A DNA stretch of 64,000 nt from JAFCUW01 sp049898325 (lineage in GTDB: Bacteria; Pseudomonadota; Gammaproteobacteria; Burkholderiales; Burkholderiaceae_D): NCBI RefSeq assembly GCF_049898325.1, contig NZ_JAFCXL010000019.1, forward strand, positions 37,063 to 101,062, read 5' to 3'. The notes under the pieces are model-generated. The model was not told where the DNA came from. It worked only from the letters and a program-made list of their open reading frames with translations, and searched no databases. Below are positions 1-9,353 of this stretch, in pieces. A program made the position numbers and the translations under genes. How positions within the stretch are numbered: position 1 is the first letter of the stretch; the number at the start of each line of letters is the position of its first letter.

Positions 1-1042
<1,042 letters not shown>

Positions 1043-1079
1043 GGGGTCTCTTGTCGTTATGGGGTGAACGTGGATCGCA

Positions 1080-2147
1080 TCAGGCCATCGCGGCCTGGGC
1101 ATACTTCCAGCCCAGTTCCGCCATCGGCCGCGCAGCCTTGCCGTTTTGCAGCGCCTGGGCGCTCGAGGCGGTGCCATCGACATAGCGCTTCATGATGCCC
1201 TGCATGATGCCGGCCAGCCGGAACATGTTGTAGGCCAGATAAAAATTGAAATCCTCGGGGCGGATCACGGCGCCCGTGCGCGCCTGGTAGGCGGCGATGT
1301 AGGCCGCCTGGTCGGGGATGCCGAGGGCAGCCAGGTCCAGCCCGGCGATGCCGCGGAACTGGCCCGGCTCGATGTGCCAGCTCATGCAGTGGTAGGAAAA
1401 ATCGGCCAGCGGGTGGCCCAGGGTCGACAGCTCCCAGTCCAGCACGGCGAGGATGCGCGGCTCGGTGGGGTGGAAGATCATGTTGTCGAGGCGGAAGTCG
1501 CCGTGCACGATGGACGTCGCCTCGCCCTCGGGGATGTGGTGGGGCAGCCAGGCGATCAGCTGGTCCATCGCCTCGATGCTCTCGGTGGCCGAGGCCTGGT
1601 ACTGGCGCGTCCAGCGTTCGATCTGGCGGCCAAAATAATTGCCCGGCTTGCCGTAGTCGGCCAGCCCGATCGCCGCGTAGTCGATATTGTGCAGTTGGGC
1701 GATGACGCGGTTGGTCTCGTCGTAGATGGCGGCGCGCTCGGCCGGCAGCATGCCCGGCAGCGACTGGTCCCACAGCACCCGTCCCTCGATGAATTCCATC
1801 AGGAAGAAAGCGCGGCCGATCACCGCCTCATCGAGGCACAGCAGCAACTGCCGGGGCGCCGGGAAGCCGGCCCGCTGCAGCGCGTCCATCACCTTGAATT
1901 CGCGGTCGATCGCGTGCGCCGACGGCAGCAGCTTGGCAGCGGGCCCCGGCTTGGTGCGCAGCACGAAGGACTGGCCGCCCGCCTTGAGCTTGAAGGTGGG
2001 ATTGGACTGGCCCCCCTTGAACTGCTCGACCTCGATGGGGCCGGCGGGAAACTCGGGCAACTTGGCGCGCAGGTAGGCGCCGAGGGCGTCCAGGTCGAAG
2101 CGCTGGCGTTCGCCAACGGCTTTCGTGCCGATCATTTCTTCAAACAT
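1080..2147 (-). CDS. APH-family phosphotransferase (ACAD10/11 kinase-domain type)
   Basis: A 355-residue kinase of the aminoglycoside phosphotransferase fold, without evidence for drug resistance. Visible motifs are a glycine-rich QFKGGQSNPTF loop (about 42-52), the catalytic loop HGDFRLDN (215-222) and the metal-binding VLDWEL (about 235-240). This subgroup is the one found as the N-terminal domain of mitochondrial ACAD10/11 and as LvaA of levulinate catabolism, where it phosphorylates the 4-hydroxyl of 4-hydroxyacyl-CoA. The gene lies directly upstream of the acyl-CoA dehydrogenase gene on the same strand. A 4-hydroxyacyl-CoA kinase role is inferred from family and neighbour. An LvaB-like small partner is not seen beside it. 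Confidence 0.88.
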   Translation of the reverse strand: MFEEMIGTKAVGERQRFDLDALGAYLRAKLPEFPAGPIEVEQFKGGQSNPTFKLKAGGQSFVLRTKPGPAAKLLPSAHAIDREFKVMDALQRAGFPAPRQLLLCLDEAVIGRAFFLMEFIEGRVLWDQSLPGMLPAERAAIYDETNRVIAQLHNIDYAAIGLADYGKPGNYFGRQIERWTRQYQASATESIEAMDQLIAWLPHHIPEGEATSIVHGDFRLDNMIFHPTEPRILAVLDWELSTLGHPLADFSYHCMSWHIEPGQFRGIAGLDLAALGIPDQAAYIAAYQARTGAVIRPEDFNFYLAYNMFRLAGIMQGIMKRYVDGTASSAQALQNGKAARPMAELGWKYAQAAMA

Positions 2148-2210
2148 CGTCTCTCCCGCATGGGTGTCGTGGTGGTCTATTCTAGCGCATGAAAATGCAC
2201 GACCGTACTA

Positions 2211-2954
2211 TTATCTTTGCCGTGATGTTTGATATTGCCTGAACAGCTCTTCCATGGTGGTGGCGCGCGCCGCCACTTGCAGGGGCTGGGGCGGGGTGTA
2301 ATTGACGAAGCGCACCACCCAGTCGTGCTCGGCGCTGCCCACGTCGAGGGCATTGATGCAGCCGGCCGTTTGCGCCAGGTTGCCCAGGAACAGGCGCTGG
2401 CCGGTCAGGGCCAGCGACAGGATGGCGACATTGACGCCGCCGTGCAGCACCAGCAGGGCGGTGTCCCAACTGCTGTCGGCGCGCAGGCGGGCAATCGCCG
2501 GGTGCACGCGGTCCATCAGTTCGCCCGCCGACTCGCCGCCGAGGAAGCGTTTATGGGGATCGACGACGCCCTCGAAGACGCCGGTGAAGGCGTCCTTCAG
2601 GTCGGCGTCGGCGATGCGCGAGAGGCGCCCGCCGCGGATTTCCTCGAGCTGGGGCCAGGTCTCGATGGCGATGTCCTGGCCGCTGGCGGCCAGCACGCGC
2701 CGGGCCGTCTCGACGGTGCGCGGCAGGCCCGAGACGATGACCTTGTCGAAGCGCACATTGTCGCTGGCAAAGGCGCTGCCGGCGGCGCTGGCCTGGGTGC
2801 GGCCCAGTTCGTTCAGGGGCACGCTCTCGGGTAGCACGGGCTTGCCGTTGGCATCGAAATAAGTCACGCTGCCATGGCGCATCAGGAAGACGCGGCGGCG
2901 CGGGGCGGGGGAGTGGGGGGCAGGGTGGGCGCTTGTCATTGCAATATAGTACAC
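2211..2954 (-). CDS. Histidine phosphatase family protein
   Basis: Cytoplasmic phosphoglycerate-mutase-like phosphatase with up to 247 residues. The phospho-acceptor motif FLMRHGSVTYFD lies near the N-terminus and the second catalytic His is in LLVLHGGVNVAIL. Start choice is uncertain: ATG at 2954 or the next in-frame ATG at 2939, which gives the more usual short leader before the RHG motif. It lies 63 bases upstream of the kinase-dehydrogenase pair on the same strand and may belong to that transcript. The substrate cannot be told from sequence. Confidence 0.85.
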   Translation of the reverse strand: MYYIAMTSAHPAPHSPAPRRRVFLMRHGSVTYFDANGKPVLPESVPLNELGRTQASAAGSAFASDNVRFDKVIVSGLPRTVETARRVLAASGQDIAIETWPQLEEIRGGRLSRIADADLKDAFTGVFEGVVDPHKRFLGGESAGELMDRVHPAIARLRADSSWDTALLVLHGGVNVAILSLALTGQRLFLGNLAQTAGCINALDVGSAEHDWVVRFVNYTPPQPLQVAARATTMEELFRQYQTSRQR

Positions 2955-2969
2955 GCCAGCGCGCCGGCT

Positions 2970-3869
2970 TTACAGGGCGGCCAGCGCGCCCCACACGGCC
3001 GCCATGGAAAAGCGCAGGCGCGCCTGGTCCTCGTGCAGCGCGCCGGCGATGGCGGGCGCGCGCACGAACTGGTCGGCCGCGCCGCCGTCGGCCGTGCGCA
3101 GCAGCCTGACCAGCGGCCCGTCGGCGCCGACATCGACCACCACGCCGAGGGCGCCATCGTCCAGGCGCACCAGCGCGCCCGGCGGATAGGGTCCCAGCAG
3201 GCTGACGAAGCCCTGCACCAGCCGCGCCTGGGCCGGGTTGTTGGCGATGAGCAGCTCGAGCGCGGCCGGCGTGAGCAGTGAGCGGCGGTAATTGCGCGCG
3301 CCGATGCAGGCGCAGTAACGGTCGGCCATGCCCACCAGCAGGGCGTTGACGGCGATGTCATCCTGGCGCAGACCCTGCGGGTAGCCGCTGCCGTCGGTTG
3401 TTTCATGGTGCTGCAGCACGCAGTCGATCCAGCTGCTGTCGTCGATGCCGGCGCAGCGCAGCAGTTCGGCGCCGTCGGCGGGATGGCGGCGGATGCGTTC
3501 GCGCTCGCTGCTGCTCAAGGGGGCCGCGCGCGCATGCAGGCTGTCGATCTCGCCCAGCATGCCCACGTTCATGGTCAGCGCGGCGGCCGTGGCGCTGAGG
3601 ATGGCCGCCTCCGACTGGTCCAGCTGGCGCGCCACCAGCGAAGCGAGCACGGCACTGTCGATGCAATGGCGAATCGCGTAGCGCCCGCCCACCTGGTTGA
3701 GGACGATGGCGGCGATGGCGATGGGGGGCGCGCAGGCGGCCGCCTCGACAACGTCGGTGGTGATCTGGCGCAGGGCCAGTTCGGCGTGGCTGTAGACGGT
3801 CAGGCCGCTAAGCAGGCTGTCGAGCGCCATGCTGGCGGTGTTCAGGCGGCGCAGGACGGAGACGGTCAT
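2970..3869 (-). CDS. Degenerate HD-GYP-type protein
   Basis: A 299-residue protein with the C-terminal half-signature of cyclic-di-GMP phosphodiesterases of the HD-GYP class: HP at 129-130, HHE at 154-156 followed by DGSGYP (159-164) and ADRY at 182-185. The position that normally reads HDxG has Met100-Asn101 (ALTMNVGML), so two metal ligands of the canonical site are absent. Catalysis is therefore doubtful; a binding or regulatory role, or reduced activity, is possible. No receiver or sensor domain is evident. It is followed on the same strand by the histidine phosphatase and preceded by the aminotransferase gene, with only 12 bases between them. The HD-GYP assignment is firm on the second half of the motif set; function is inferred. 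Confidence 0.8.
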   Translation of the reverse strand: MTVSVLRRLNTASMALDSLLSGLTVYSHAELALRQITTDVVEAAACAPPIAIAAIVLNQVGGRYAIRHCIDSAVLASLVARQLDQSEAAILSATAAALTMNVGMLGEIDSLHARAAPLSSSERERIRRHPADGAELLRCAGIDDSSWIDCVLQHHETTDGSGYPQGLRQDDIAVNALLVGMADRYCACIGARNYRRSLLTPAALELLIANNPAQARLVQGFVSLLGPYPPGALVRLDDGALGVVVDVGADGPLVRLLRTADGGAADQFVRAPAIAGALHEDQARLRFSMAAVWGALAAL

Positions 3870-3881
3870 GGTGGCGCTTCC

Positions 3882-5051
3882 TTACAGGCGGGCCAGTCGG
3901 TCGAGCGCCAGGCGCAAGGTGGCGTCCTGCTTGGCAAAGCAGAAGCGCACGATGCCCGATTCGACGCCGTCGCGGTAGAACGCGGCCATGGGAATGGCCG
4001 CCACGCGCGCTTCGCTGGTGAGCCAGCGGGCAAATTCGCCTTCGGGCAGGCTGGAGATGGCGTCGTAGCGCACGCACTGAAAATAGGTGCCGTCGGCCGG
4101 CAGCAGCGTGAAGCGGCTGCCGGCCAGGCCGGCGCGGAACAGGTCGCGCTTGGCCTGGTAGAACGCCGGCAGTTGCAGGTAGGGCGCCGGGTCGGCCATG
4201 TAGGCGGCCAGCGCGTGCTGCATGGGCGTGTTGACGGTAAACACGTTGTACTGGTGGACCTTGCGGAACTCGGCCGTCAGGCTGGCCGGGGCGGCCACGT
4301 AGCCCACCTTCCAGCCGGTCACGTGGTAGGTCTTGCCGAAGCTGGAGACGACAAAAGCACGCGCGGCCAGCGCCGGGTGGCGGCACACCGATGCATGGGC
4401 GGCGCCGTCGAACACCATGTGCTCATAGACTTCGTCGGACAGGATCAGGATGTCGCTGCCGTCGACGAGGGCGGCGAGCGCATCGAGGTCGGCCGGGCGC
4501 AGGATGGTGCCGGTGGGGTTGTGCGGCGAATTGATGATGATCATGCGCGTGCGCGGTGTGAGCGCCGCCGCCACCGTGGCCCAGTCCACGCTGTAGCCGG
4601 TGTCCGTGAGCGCCATCGCTACCGGCACCGGCACCCCGCCGGCCAGGGCGATGGCGGGCAGGTACAGGTCGTAGGCCGGCTCGATGACGATCACTTCGTC
4701 GCCCGGGTGGACCGCGCACAGGATTGCCGTGAGCAGGGCCTGCGAGGCGCCGCTGGTGATGGTGATCTCGCTGTCGGCGTCATACTGGTGGCCGTACAGG
4801 GCGGCCACTTTGGCCGCCACCGCCTGGCGCAGGGCCGGCACGCCGCTCATCATCGGATACTGGTTGTGGCCGGCCGCCATGGCGTCCGTCACCAGCGCCG
4901 GCAACGCCGGATCGCAGCCGAAGTCGGGAAAGCCCTGGCCCAGGTTGACCGCCTGGTGGCGCGCGGCCAGGTTCGACATGGTGGTAAATACCGTGGTGCC
5001 CACCTGGGGCAGGCGGCTTTGCAGGCTGGGGGTAAACGGGGAGCTTGGCAT
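3882..5051 (-). CDS. Pyridoxal-phosphate aminotransferase, methionine-type (YbdL-like)
   Basis: Fold-type I class I/II aminotransferase of 389 residues, full length for the family. The PLP-binding lysine is Lys240 in SSFGKTYHVTGWKVGY and the substrate/cofactor Asn is Asn178 in NSPHNPTG. The N-terminal AVNLGQGFPDFGCDP motif fits the methionine/kynurenine aminotransferase group (YbdL, MtnE-like enzymes), which transfers amino groups from methionine and aromatic amino acids to 2-oxo acids in the cytoplasm. It is 12 bases upstream of the HD-GYP-like gene. Exact substrate preference is not decided by these motifs. Confidence 0.88.
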   Translation of the reverse strand: MPSSPFTPSLQSRLPQVGTTVFTTMSNLAARHQAVNLGQGFPDFGCDPALPALVTDAMAAGHNQYPMMSGVPALRQAVAAKVAALYGHQYDADSEITITSGASQALLTAILCAVHPGDEVIVIEPAYDLYLPAIALAGGVPVPVAMALTDTGYSVDWATVAAALTPRTRMIIINSPHNPTGTILRPADLDALAALVDGSDILILSDEVYEHMVFDGAAHASVCRHPALAARAFVVSSFGKTYHVTGWKVGYVAAPASLTAEFRKVHQYNVFTVNTPMQHALAAYMADPAPYLQLPAFYQAKRDLFRAGLAGSRFTLLPADGTYFQCVRYDAISSLPEGEFARWLTSEARVAAIPMAAFYRDGVESGIVRFCFAKQDATLRLALDRLARL

Positions 5052-5076
5052 AAACAGGACGGTGGTGGACGATGCC

Positions 5077-5559
5077 TTATTCTAGCGCAGCGCCGCCGTC
5101 GGAGATGGGGTCGTGGGCCGCTGCCTGCAACTTCAGCCACGCCTCCGGCAACAGAATCTTGAACATGCCCGCGCTGGCGGTCTTGCGCGCCAGCTTGAGC
5201 AAGGCCTTGTCCTTGGTGATGAGCACGCTGGCGCCCCCGTCGCGGGCAATTTCCAGGAATTTCTGGTCGTCGCGGTCGGTGCAGATGGGCAGGCGCACGT
5301 GCTGCGCGTCGGGCGCCACCACGGTGATGAGGGCATCGAAACGGGCGGCGGCGAGCGCGCGCGCGGCGGCGTCGAGCGGCAGGTGCGGGTAGTGCAGCAC
5401 GATGTTGTACTCGTCGCGGCAATCGGCGCGCGTGACGGCCTCGACGGTGCCGGCCTCCAGCGCGGCCAGCAGCGGGGCCCAGCGGGGGTCGTGGAATACC
5501 AGCAGGTCCAGGCAGACATTGGTGTCGATGACGATGCGTTCGGCTGGGACAGGTATCAT
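5077..5559 (-). CDS. Putative toxin, PIN family (COG1569-type), no adjacent antitoxin
   Basis: A 160-residue PIN-domain protein, the fold of Mg-dependent ribonucleases in VapC-like toxins. Acidic positions expected in the active site are visible: Asp12 in IVIDTNVCLDLL, Glu50 region (ADCRDEYNIV), Asp96/Asp98 in CTDRDDQKF and Asp117 in LITKDKALL. It belongs by look to the group usually annotated as putative toxin component, PIN family. No antitoxin reading frame adjoins it: downstream is the aminotransferase gene on the same strand 25 bases away, upstream is the divergent yaaA. It may be an orphan toxin or a domesticated housekeeping RNase. Confidence 0.82.
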   Translation of the reverse strand: MIPVPAERIVIDTNVCLDLLVFHDPRWAPLLAALEAGTVEAVTRADCRDEYNIVLHYPHLPLDAAARALAAARFDALITVVAPDAQHVRLPICTDRDDQKFLEIARDGGASVLITKDKALLKLARKTASAGMFKILLPEAWLKLQAAAHDPISDGGAALE

Positions 5560-5595
5560 GTGGGCAATTCTTTATGTGTGAAAAGTTTGAATCTT

Positions 5596-6369
5596 ATGCT
5601 GATTGTGTTGTCGCCTGCAAAATCTCTCGACTTTGAAAGTCCCGTCGCCACCAAACTGGTTTCCACCCCCGCCATGCTGGACCGTTCGGCCGCCCTGATC
5701 GAGGTGCTGCGCGGCTATTCGCTGGGCCAGGTGGCCGAACTGATGAGTCTGTCCGACAAGCTGGCCGCCCTCAACGTGGCGCGTTATGCCGACTGGAGCG
5801 TCGACACGGCCGGCGCGCGCCAGGCCGTGCTGGCGTTCAACGGCGATGTGTACGGCGGCCTGGACGCGCCGACCCTCAAGCCGAAGGCGCTGGCCTGGAC
5901 CCAGCAGCACCTGCGCATCCTGTCGGGCCTGTACGGCGTGCTGCGCCCGCTCGACCTGATCCACCCGCACCGGCTGGAAATGGGCACCCGCCTGCCCACC
6001 GCCGGGGCCAAAGACCTGGTGGGATTCTGGGGCGACGCCGTCACCGACCGCCTCAATGAAGCGAGCGCTGCCAGTGGCGCCACGGTGCTGGTGAACCTGG
6101 CCTCGCAGGAATACTTTCATGCGGTGCAGCCCAAGCGCCTGGCCGTGACCGTCATCCACCCCGTGTTCGAGGAGTGGAAAGACGGAAAGTTCAAGATTAT
6201 TTCCTTCTACGCCAAGCGGGCACGGGGCCTGATGGCGCGCTACGCGGCCGAGAAGTCCGTGGTCGATGCCGAACAGCTGAAAAAATTCAAGGTCGAGGGC
6301 TATGCCTTCGACAAGAAGGTCTCCACGGACAGCAACTGGGTATTTCGCCGCACGGCGCCTTCAGCCTGA
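5596..6369 (+). CDS. yaaA: Peroxide stress protein YaaA
   Basis: A 257-residue protein matching the usual YaaA length of about 258. YaaA (DUF328/UPF0246) lowers free iron and protects DNA during hydrogen peroxide stress in Escherichia coli. The N-terminus MLIVLSPAKSLDFESP and the internal SGLYGVLRPLDLIHPHRLEMG block are typical, as is the C-terminal KVEGYAFD. The ATG at 5596 is chosen because the family starts exactly there; longer in-frame extensions run back into the divergent PIN gene. It ends at a strong bidirectional hairpin shared with bamD. No OxyR site could be recognised by eye in the 36-base gap upstream. Confidence 0.93.
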   Translation: MLIVLSPAKSLDFESPVATKLVSTPAMLDRSAALIEVLRGYSLGQVAELMSLSDKLAALNVARYADWSVDTAGARQAVLAFNGDVYGGLDAPTLKPKALAWTQQHLRILSGLYGVLRPLDLIHPHRLEMGTRLPTAGAKDLVGFWGDAVTDRLNEASAASGATVLVNLASQEYFHAVQPKRLAVTVIHPVFEEWKDGKFKIISFYAKRARGLMARYAAEKSVVDAEQLKKFKVEGYAFDKKVSTDSNWVFRRTAPSA

Positions 6370-6373
6370 CGTA

Positions 6374-6411
6374 AAAACGGCAGCGCGTCCGCGGGGACGC
6401 GCTGCCGTTTT
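6374..6411. terminator. Bidirectional Rho-independent terminator, yaaA / bamD
   Basis: Perfect 17-base-pair inverted repeat (6374-6390 and 6395-6411) with a four-base GCGG loop. Both arms end in four A or T, so the structure carries a short U-tract on either strand. It sits between the convergent stops of yaaA (6369) and bamD (6427). Confidence 0.85.
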
Positions 6412-6426
6412 ACCCGCGCACAGCAA

Positions 6427-7233
6427 TCAGCTGGCTTTGCGCGAAAAGAAATTCCAGAAGGTCTTTTCGCCCTCGGGCTTCAGGTATTTGCTGCCTGGAT
6501 AGTTTTTGACAAACACGCGCTGGGTGTCGTCGCGCAGGTCCAGGTTGCCCATCTTGTCGTAGCAGCGGATCATCAGGAACAGCGCTTCTTCGCGGGCGGG
6601 GGCGTCGCTGAAGTCGGTGACGGCGCCTTCGGCGCGGTTGAGGGCGGCCAGGTAGGCGCCACGACGGTAGTAATAATTGGCCACGTGCACTTCGTACGAG
6701 GCCATGGCATTGACCAGGTACTTCATGCGGGCGATGCCATCCGGCGTGTACTTGCTGTCCGGGAAGCGGTCGACCAGGGCCTTGAAGGCGGCGAACGATT
6801 CGCGGGTCGCTTTTGGGTCGCGCTCGGTGGGGTCCTGCGAATAGATGCTGCTCAGGAAGCCGATCTGGTCATTGAAGCTGACCAGCCCGCGCAGATAGTA
6901 CATATAGTCGGCCTGCGGGTGATTCGGGTGCAGCTTGACGAAGCGCTCGATGGTGGCCAGCGCTTGCGCCTGGTCCTGCGTCTTGTAATAGGCGTAGGCG
7001 ATTTCCATCTGGGCCTGGGTGGCGTAGACGCCGAACGGATAGTTCGACTCGAGCTTTTCCCACAGCTTGATGGCGGCTTCGTAGTGCTGGCCGTTCATCT
7101 CCTCGCGTGCCTCGGCGTATAATTTCGTCACCGACCAGTTTTTGGTCTCGTCCGCCTTGTCAGGAAACAGGCTGCAAGCGGACAGGCCGAACAGGACACA
7201 GGAAGCGAGCAGCAGAGATAATTTTTTTTGCAT
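6427..7233 (-). CDS. bamD: Outer membrane protein assembly factor BamD
   Basis: Lipoprotein component of the BAM complex that folds beta-barrel proteins into the outer membrane. The 268-residue protein has a lipoprotein signal peptide with lipobox LSAC and lipidated Cys20, then TPR-like repeats (WEKLESNYPFGVYATQAQMEIAYA type segments), the expected architecture and length for BamD/ComL. Asp/Glu/Lys-rich sequence after the Cys is compatible with outer-membrane sorting. It is transcribed divergently from rluD, an arrangement common in betaproteobacteria. A perfect -10-like TATAAT lies about 40 bases upstream of the start. Confidence 0.95.
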   Translation of the reverse strand: MQKKLSLLLASCVLFGLSACSLFPDKADETKNWSVTKLYAEAREEMNGQHYEAAIKLWEKLESNYPFGVYATQAQMEIAYAYYKTQDQAQALATIERFVKLHPNHPQADYMYYLRGLVSFNDQIGFLSSIYSQDPTERDPKATRESFAAFKALVDRFPDSKYTPDGIARMKYLVNAMASYEVHVANYYYRRGAYLAALNRAEGAVTDFSDAPAREEALFLMIRCYDKMGNLDLRDDTQRVFVKNYPGSKYLKPEGEKTFWNFFSRKAS

Positions 7234-7273
7234 ACGATTTTACAAGATTTATACCGAGATTCAACGAAGGCTG

Positions 7274-7279
7274 ATTATA
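7274..7279 (-). promoter_or_regulatory. Possible -10 element for bamD
   Basis: On the minus strand 7279-7274 reads TATAAT, the sigma-70 consensus -10, in the bamD/rluD divergent region. No good -35 is present at 17 bases (weak TTAAAG-like sequence at about 19), so this is a tentative assignment. Transcription from it would give a leader of about 35 bases before the bamD ATG. Confidence 0.4.
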
Positions 7280-7294
7280 GCCGATGGGACTGAT

Positions 7295-8347
7295 GTGACT
7301 TTAACTTCGACGCCAAAATTGGCGGATTTACAATTAGATACAAGCGCCGCCATCCTGGCGGAGGCCGAGTTCGACGACGAGATCGTAAGCGATTTTGGCG
7401 AAGGCGTCGACCTCGAGCCGATTACCCTGCATTTGACGCCCGAGGCCTGCGGCCAGCGGCTCGACAAGGTGATCGCCGCGCAGGTACCGCAATTTTCGCG
7501 CAGCCGCCTGCAAACCTGGTTCGACGGCGGCCACGTGCTGGTCGACGACAAGGTCGCGCGCGGCAAGGATACCTCGTACGGCGATGAAACCGTGGTCGTG
7601 CACCCGCAAAGCGCGCCCGAGGACACCGCCTACACGCCGGAGGACATTCCCCTCAACATCGTCTTCGAAGACGAACACATCATGGTGGTCAACAAGCCGG
7701 CCGGCCTGGTGGTCCACCCGGGCGCCGGCAACTGGTCCGGCACCTTGCTCAACGGCCTGCTCCACCACGCGCCCCAACTGGCCAACGTGCCGCGCGCCGG
7801 CATCGTCCACCGGCTCGACAAGGATACCAGCGGCCTGATGGTGGTGGGCAAGACCCTGGCCGCCCAGACCGACCTGGTGCGCCAGTTGCAGGCGCGCACC
7901 GTCAAGCGCGAGTATTTCGCGCTCGTGTGGGGCACGCCGTCGCTGGGCGGCACCATCGACGCCTCCATCGCCCGCCACCCGAAGGACCGGGTCAAGATGG
8001 CCGTGTCGAACAATTTTTCCGCGAAACCGGCCATCACCCATTTCCAGCGCCTCGACAGCGGCTTGCTGGACCGCCGCCCCGTCAGCCTGGTCCAGTGCCA
8101 GCTTGAAACGGGCCGCACCCACCAGATCCGCGTGCACATGGAGTCGATCGGCTTCGCGCTGGTGGGCGACGCCGTCTACGGCAAGCGCCACCTGACGCCC
8201 GTGTTCGGCCGCCAGGCCCTGCAGGCGCGCCGGCTGGGGCTGGTGCATCCGGCCACCGGCGAGGACCTCGAATGGATCGTGCCGCTGGCCGACGATTTCG
8301 CCGCCCTCATCGCCAGCGCCGGGATCGCCGAGCCGGAAGCGGCCTGA
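7295..8347 (+). CDS. rluD: 23S rRNA pseudouridine(1911/1915/1917) synthase RluD
   Basis: Pseudouridylates helix 69 of 23S rRNA. From GTG at 7295 the protein is 350 residues, near the usual betaproteobacterial length. An N-terminal S4 RNA-binding domain (QRLDKVIAAQVPQFSRSRLQTWFDGG) precedes the catalytic domain with the RluA-family motif HRLDKDTSGL containing the catalytic Asp. An in-frame ATG at 7142 exists but lies inside divergent bamD and would add an implausible leader; the GTG has a weak ribosome-binding site, so the start is the least certain part. The stop overlaps the pgeF start by one base (TGATG), indicating translational coupling. Confidence 0.93.
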   Translation: MTLTSTPKLADLQLDTSAAILAEAEFDDEIVSDFGEGVDLEPITLHLTPEACGQRLDKVIAAQVPQFSRSRLQTWFDGGHVLVDDKVARGKDTSYGDETVVVHPQSAPEDTAYTPEDIPLNIVFEDEHIMVVNKPAGLVVHPGAGNWSGTLLNGLLHHAPQLANVPRAGIVHRLDKDTSGLMVVGKTLAAQTDLVRQLQARTVKREYFALVWGTPSLGGTIDASIARHPKDRVKMAVSNNFSAKPAITHFQRLDSGLLDRRPVSLVQCQLETGRTHQIRVHMESIGFALVGDAVYGKRHLTPVFGRQALQARRLGLVHPATGEDLEWIVPLADDFAALIASAGIAEPEAA

Positions 8348-9120
8348 TGGCGCAGTTGCTCCGACCGGATTGGCCCCAGTTGCCCGCCCGGGTGGGGGCG
8401 CTGGCCACCACCCGCCGCGGCGGTGTCAGTGGCGGCCCGTACGATGACGGCGCCGGTGGCGGCGGTCTGAACCTGGGCATGCACGTGGGCGACGACCCCG
8501 AGCGGGTGCGCGCCAACCGCGCCCTGGTGCGGGCCAGCCTGCCGGGTGAACCGGCCTGGATTTCTCAGGTGCACGGTGTAGCCGTGGTCGACGCCGCCAG
8601 CGTGGGTCCCGGCCAGCCCGTGCGGGTGGCCGACGCCAGCATCGCCACGCTGCCCGGCGTGGTGTGCGCCGTGATGACGGCCGATTGCCTGCCCGTCCTG
8701 TTTGCCGATCTCGACGGCAAGGTGGTGGGCGCCGCCCACGCGGGCTGGCGCGGACTGGCCGACGGCGTGCTGGGCGAGACCGTGCGCGCCATGCGCGCGG
8801 CCGGCGCCGGCGCCATCACCGCCTGGCTGGGCCCCGCCATCGGCAAGACCCGCTTCGAAGTGGGGGCCGATGTGTTGGAACGCTTCCTGGTCGATGCGGT
8901 CGAACCGGCGGCGGTGGCGGCGGCGTTCGCGCCCCGTGGCGGCCAGGGCGGCAAATATTTGGCGGACATGAATGCGCTGGCGCGCCTGTTGCTGGCCCGG
9001 GACGGGGTGACCGAGGTGGCCGGCGGCAATGACTGCACGGCCAGCGATGCCAGCCGGTTTTATTCCTACCGGCGCGACGGCGTCAGCGGCCGCCTGGCCA
9101 GCATGATCTGGCTCAACTGA
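8347..9120 (+). CDS. pgeF: Peptidoglycan editing factor PgeF (YfiH/laccase-domain)
   Basis: A 257-residue member of the multicopper-polyphenol-oxidase-fold family DUF152. In E. coli PgeF removes muropeptide precursors that carry L-Ser instead of L-Ala, keeping cell-wall composition correct. The conserved metal/active-site set is present: His76 (QVHG), Cys114 (MTADCLPVLF) and His131 (AAHAGWRG). The ATG overlaps the rluD stop by one base, the usual rluD-pgeF coupling. Its last eight bases overlap the end of a convergent small membrane-protein gene. Confidence 0.93.
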   Translation: MAQLLRPDWPQLPARVGALATTRRGGVSGGPYDDGAGGGGLNLGMHVGDDPERVRANRALVRASLPGEPAWISQVHGVAVVDAASVGPGQPVRVADASIATLPGVVCAVMTADCLPVLFADLDGKVVGAAHAGWRGLADGVLGETVRAMRAAGAGAITAWLGPAIGKTRFEVGADVLERFLVDAVEPAAVAAAFAPRGGQGGKYLADMNALARLLLARDGVTEVAGGNDCTASDASRFYSYRRDGVSGRLASMIWLN

Positions 9121-9319
9121 TGTGATCGGGCGGCGGGGCGGCGGCCTGGGCGGTTCGACGTTTTCGCTCTTGCCGCCGCCTGGAACCAGTGATATAAAAA
9201 AGGATACTCAAGGGCAGCAGGCAGTAGGCCAGGAAGGTCATGACGCCAGCCACCACCGACGTTTCGGTGAGGGCCATCAGGCCGACCACGTAAATCCAGG
9301 CAAGGGCGACAATCCACAT
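9113..9319 (-). CDS. Small membrane protein, 68 residues
   Basis: Starting at ATG 9319 this encodes 68 residues: two hydrophobic segments (about 2-18 and 21-41) and then a very basic, Arg-rich tail ending in Pro/Ala. The start is set by a strong GGAGGAAG ribosome-binding site six or seven bases upstream; the longer frame starting at 9337 lacks one. No function is recognised; similar short inner-membrane proteins are common beside phaC in this family by memory only. It is divergent from phaC with about 34 bases between starts, and its 3' end overlaps pgeF by eight bases. Confidence 0.65.
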   Translation of the reverse strand: MWIVALAWIYVVGLMALTETSVVAGVMTFLAYCLLPLSILFYITGSRRRQERKRRTAQAAAPPPDHIS

Positions 9320-9353
9320 ACGCTTCCTCCGGCACAAACCGCAATTGTAACCA

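Noticed and set aside
1080..2147. Aminoglycoside resistance phosphotransferase
   Set aside because: The fold is APH but the context (acyl-CoA dehydrogenase) and subgroup features match ACAD10/11-type kinases, not resistance enzymes.
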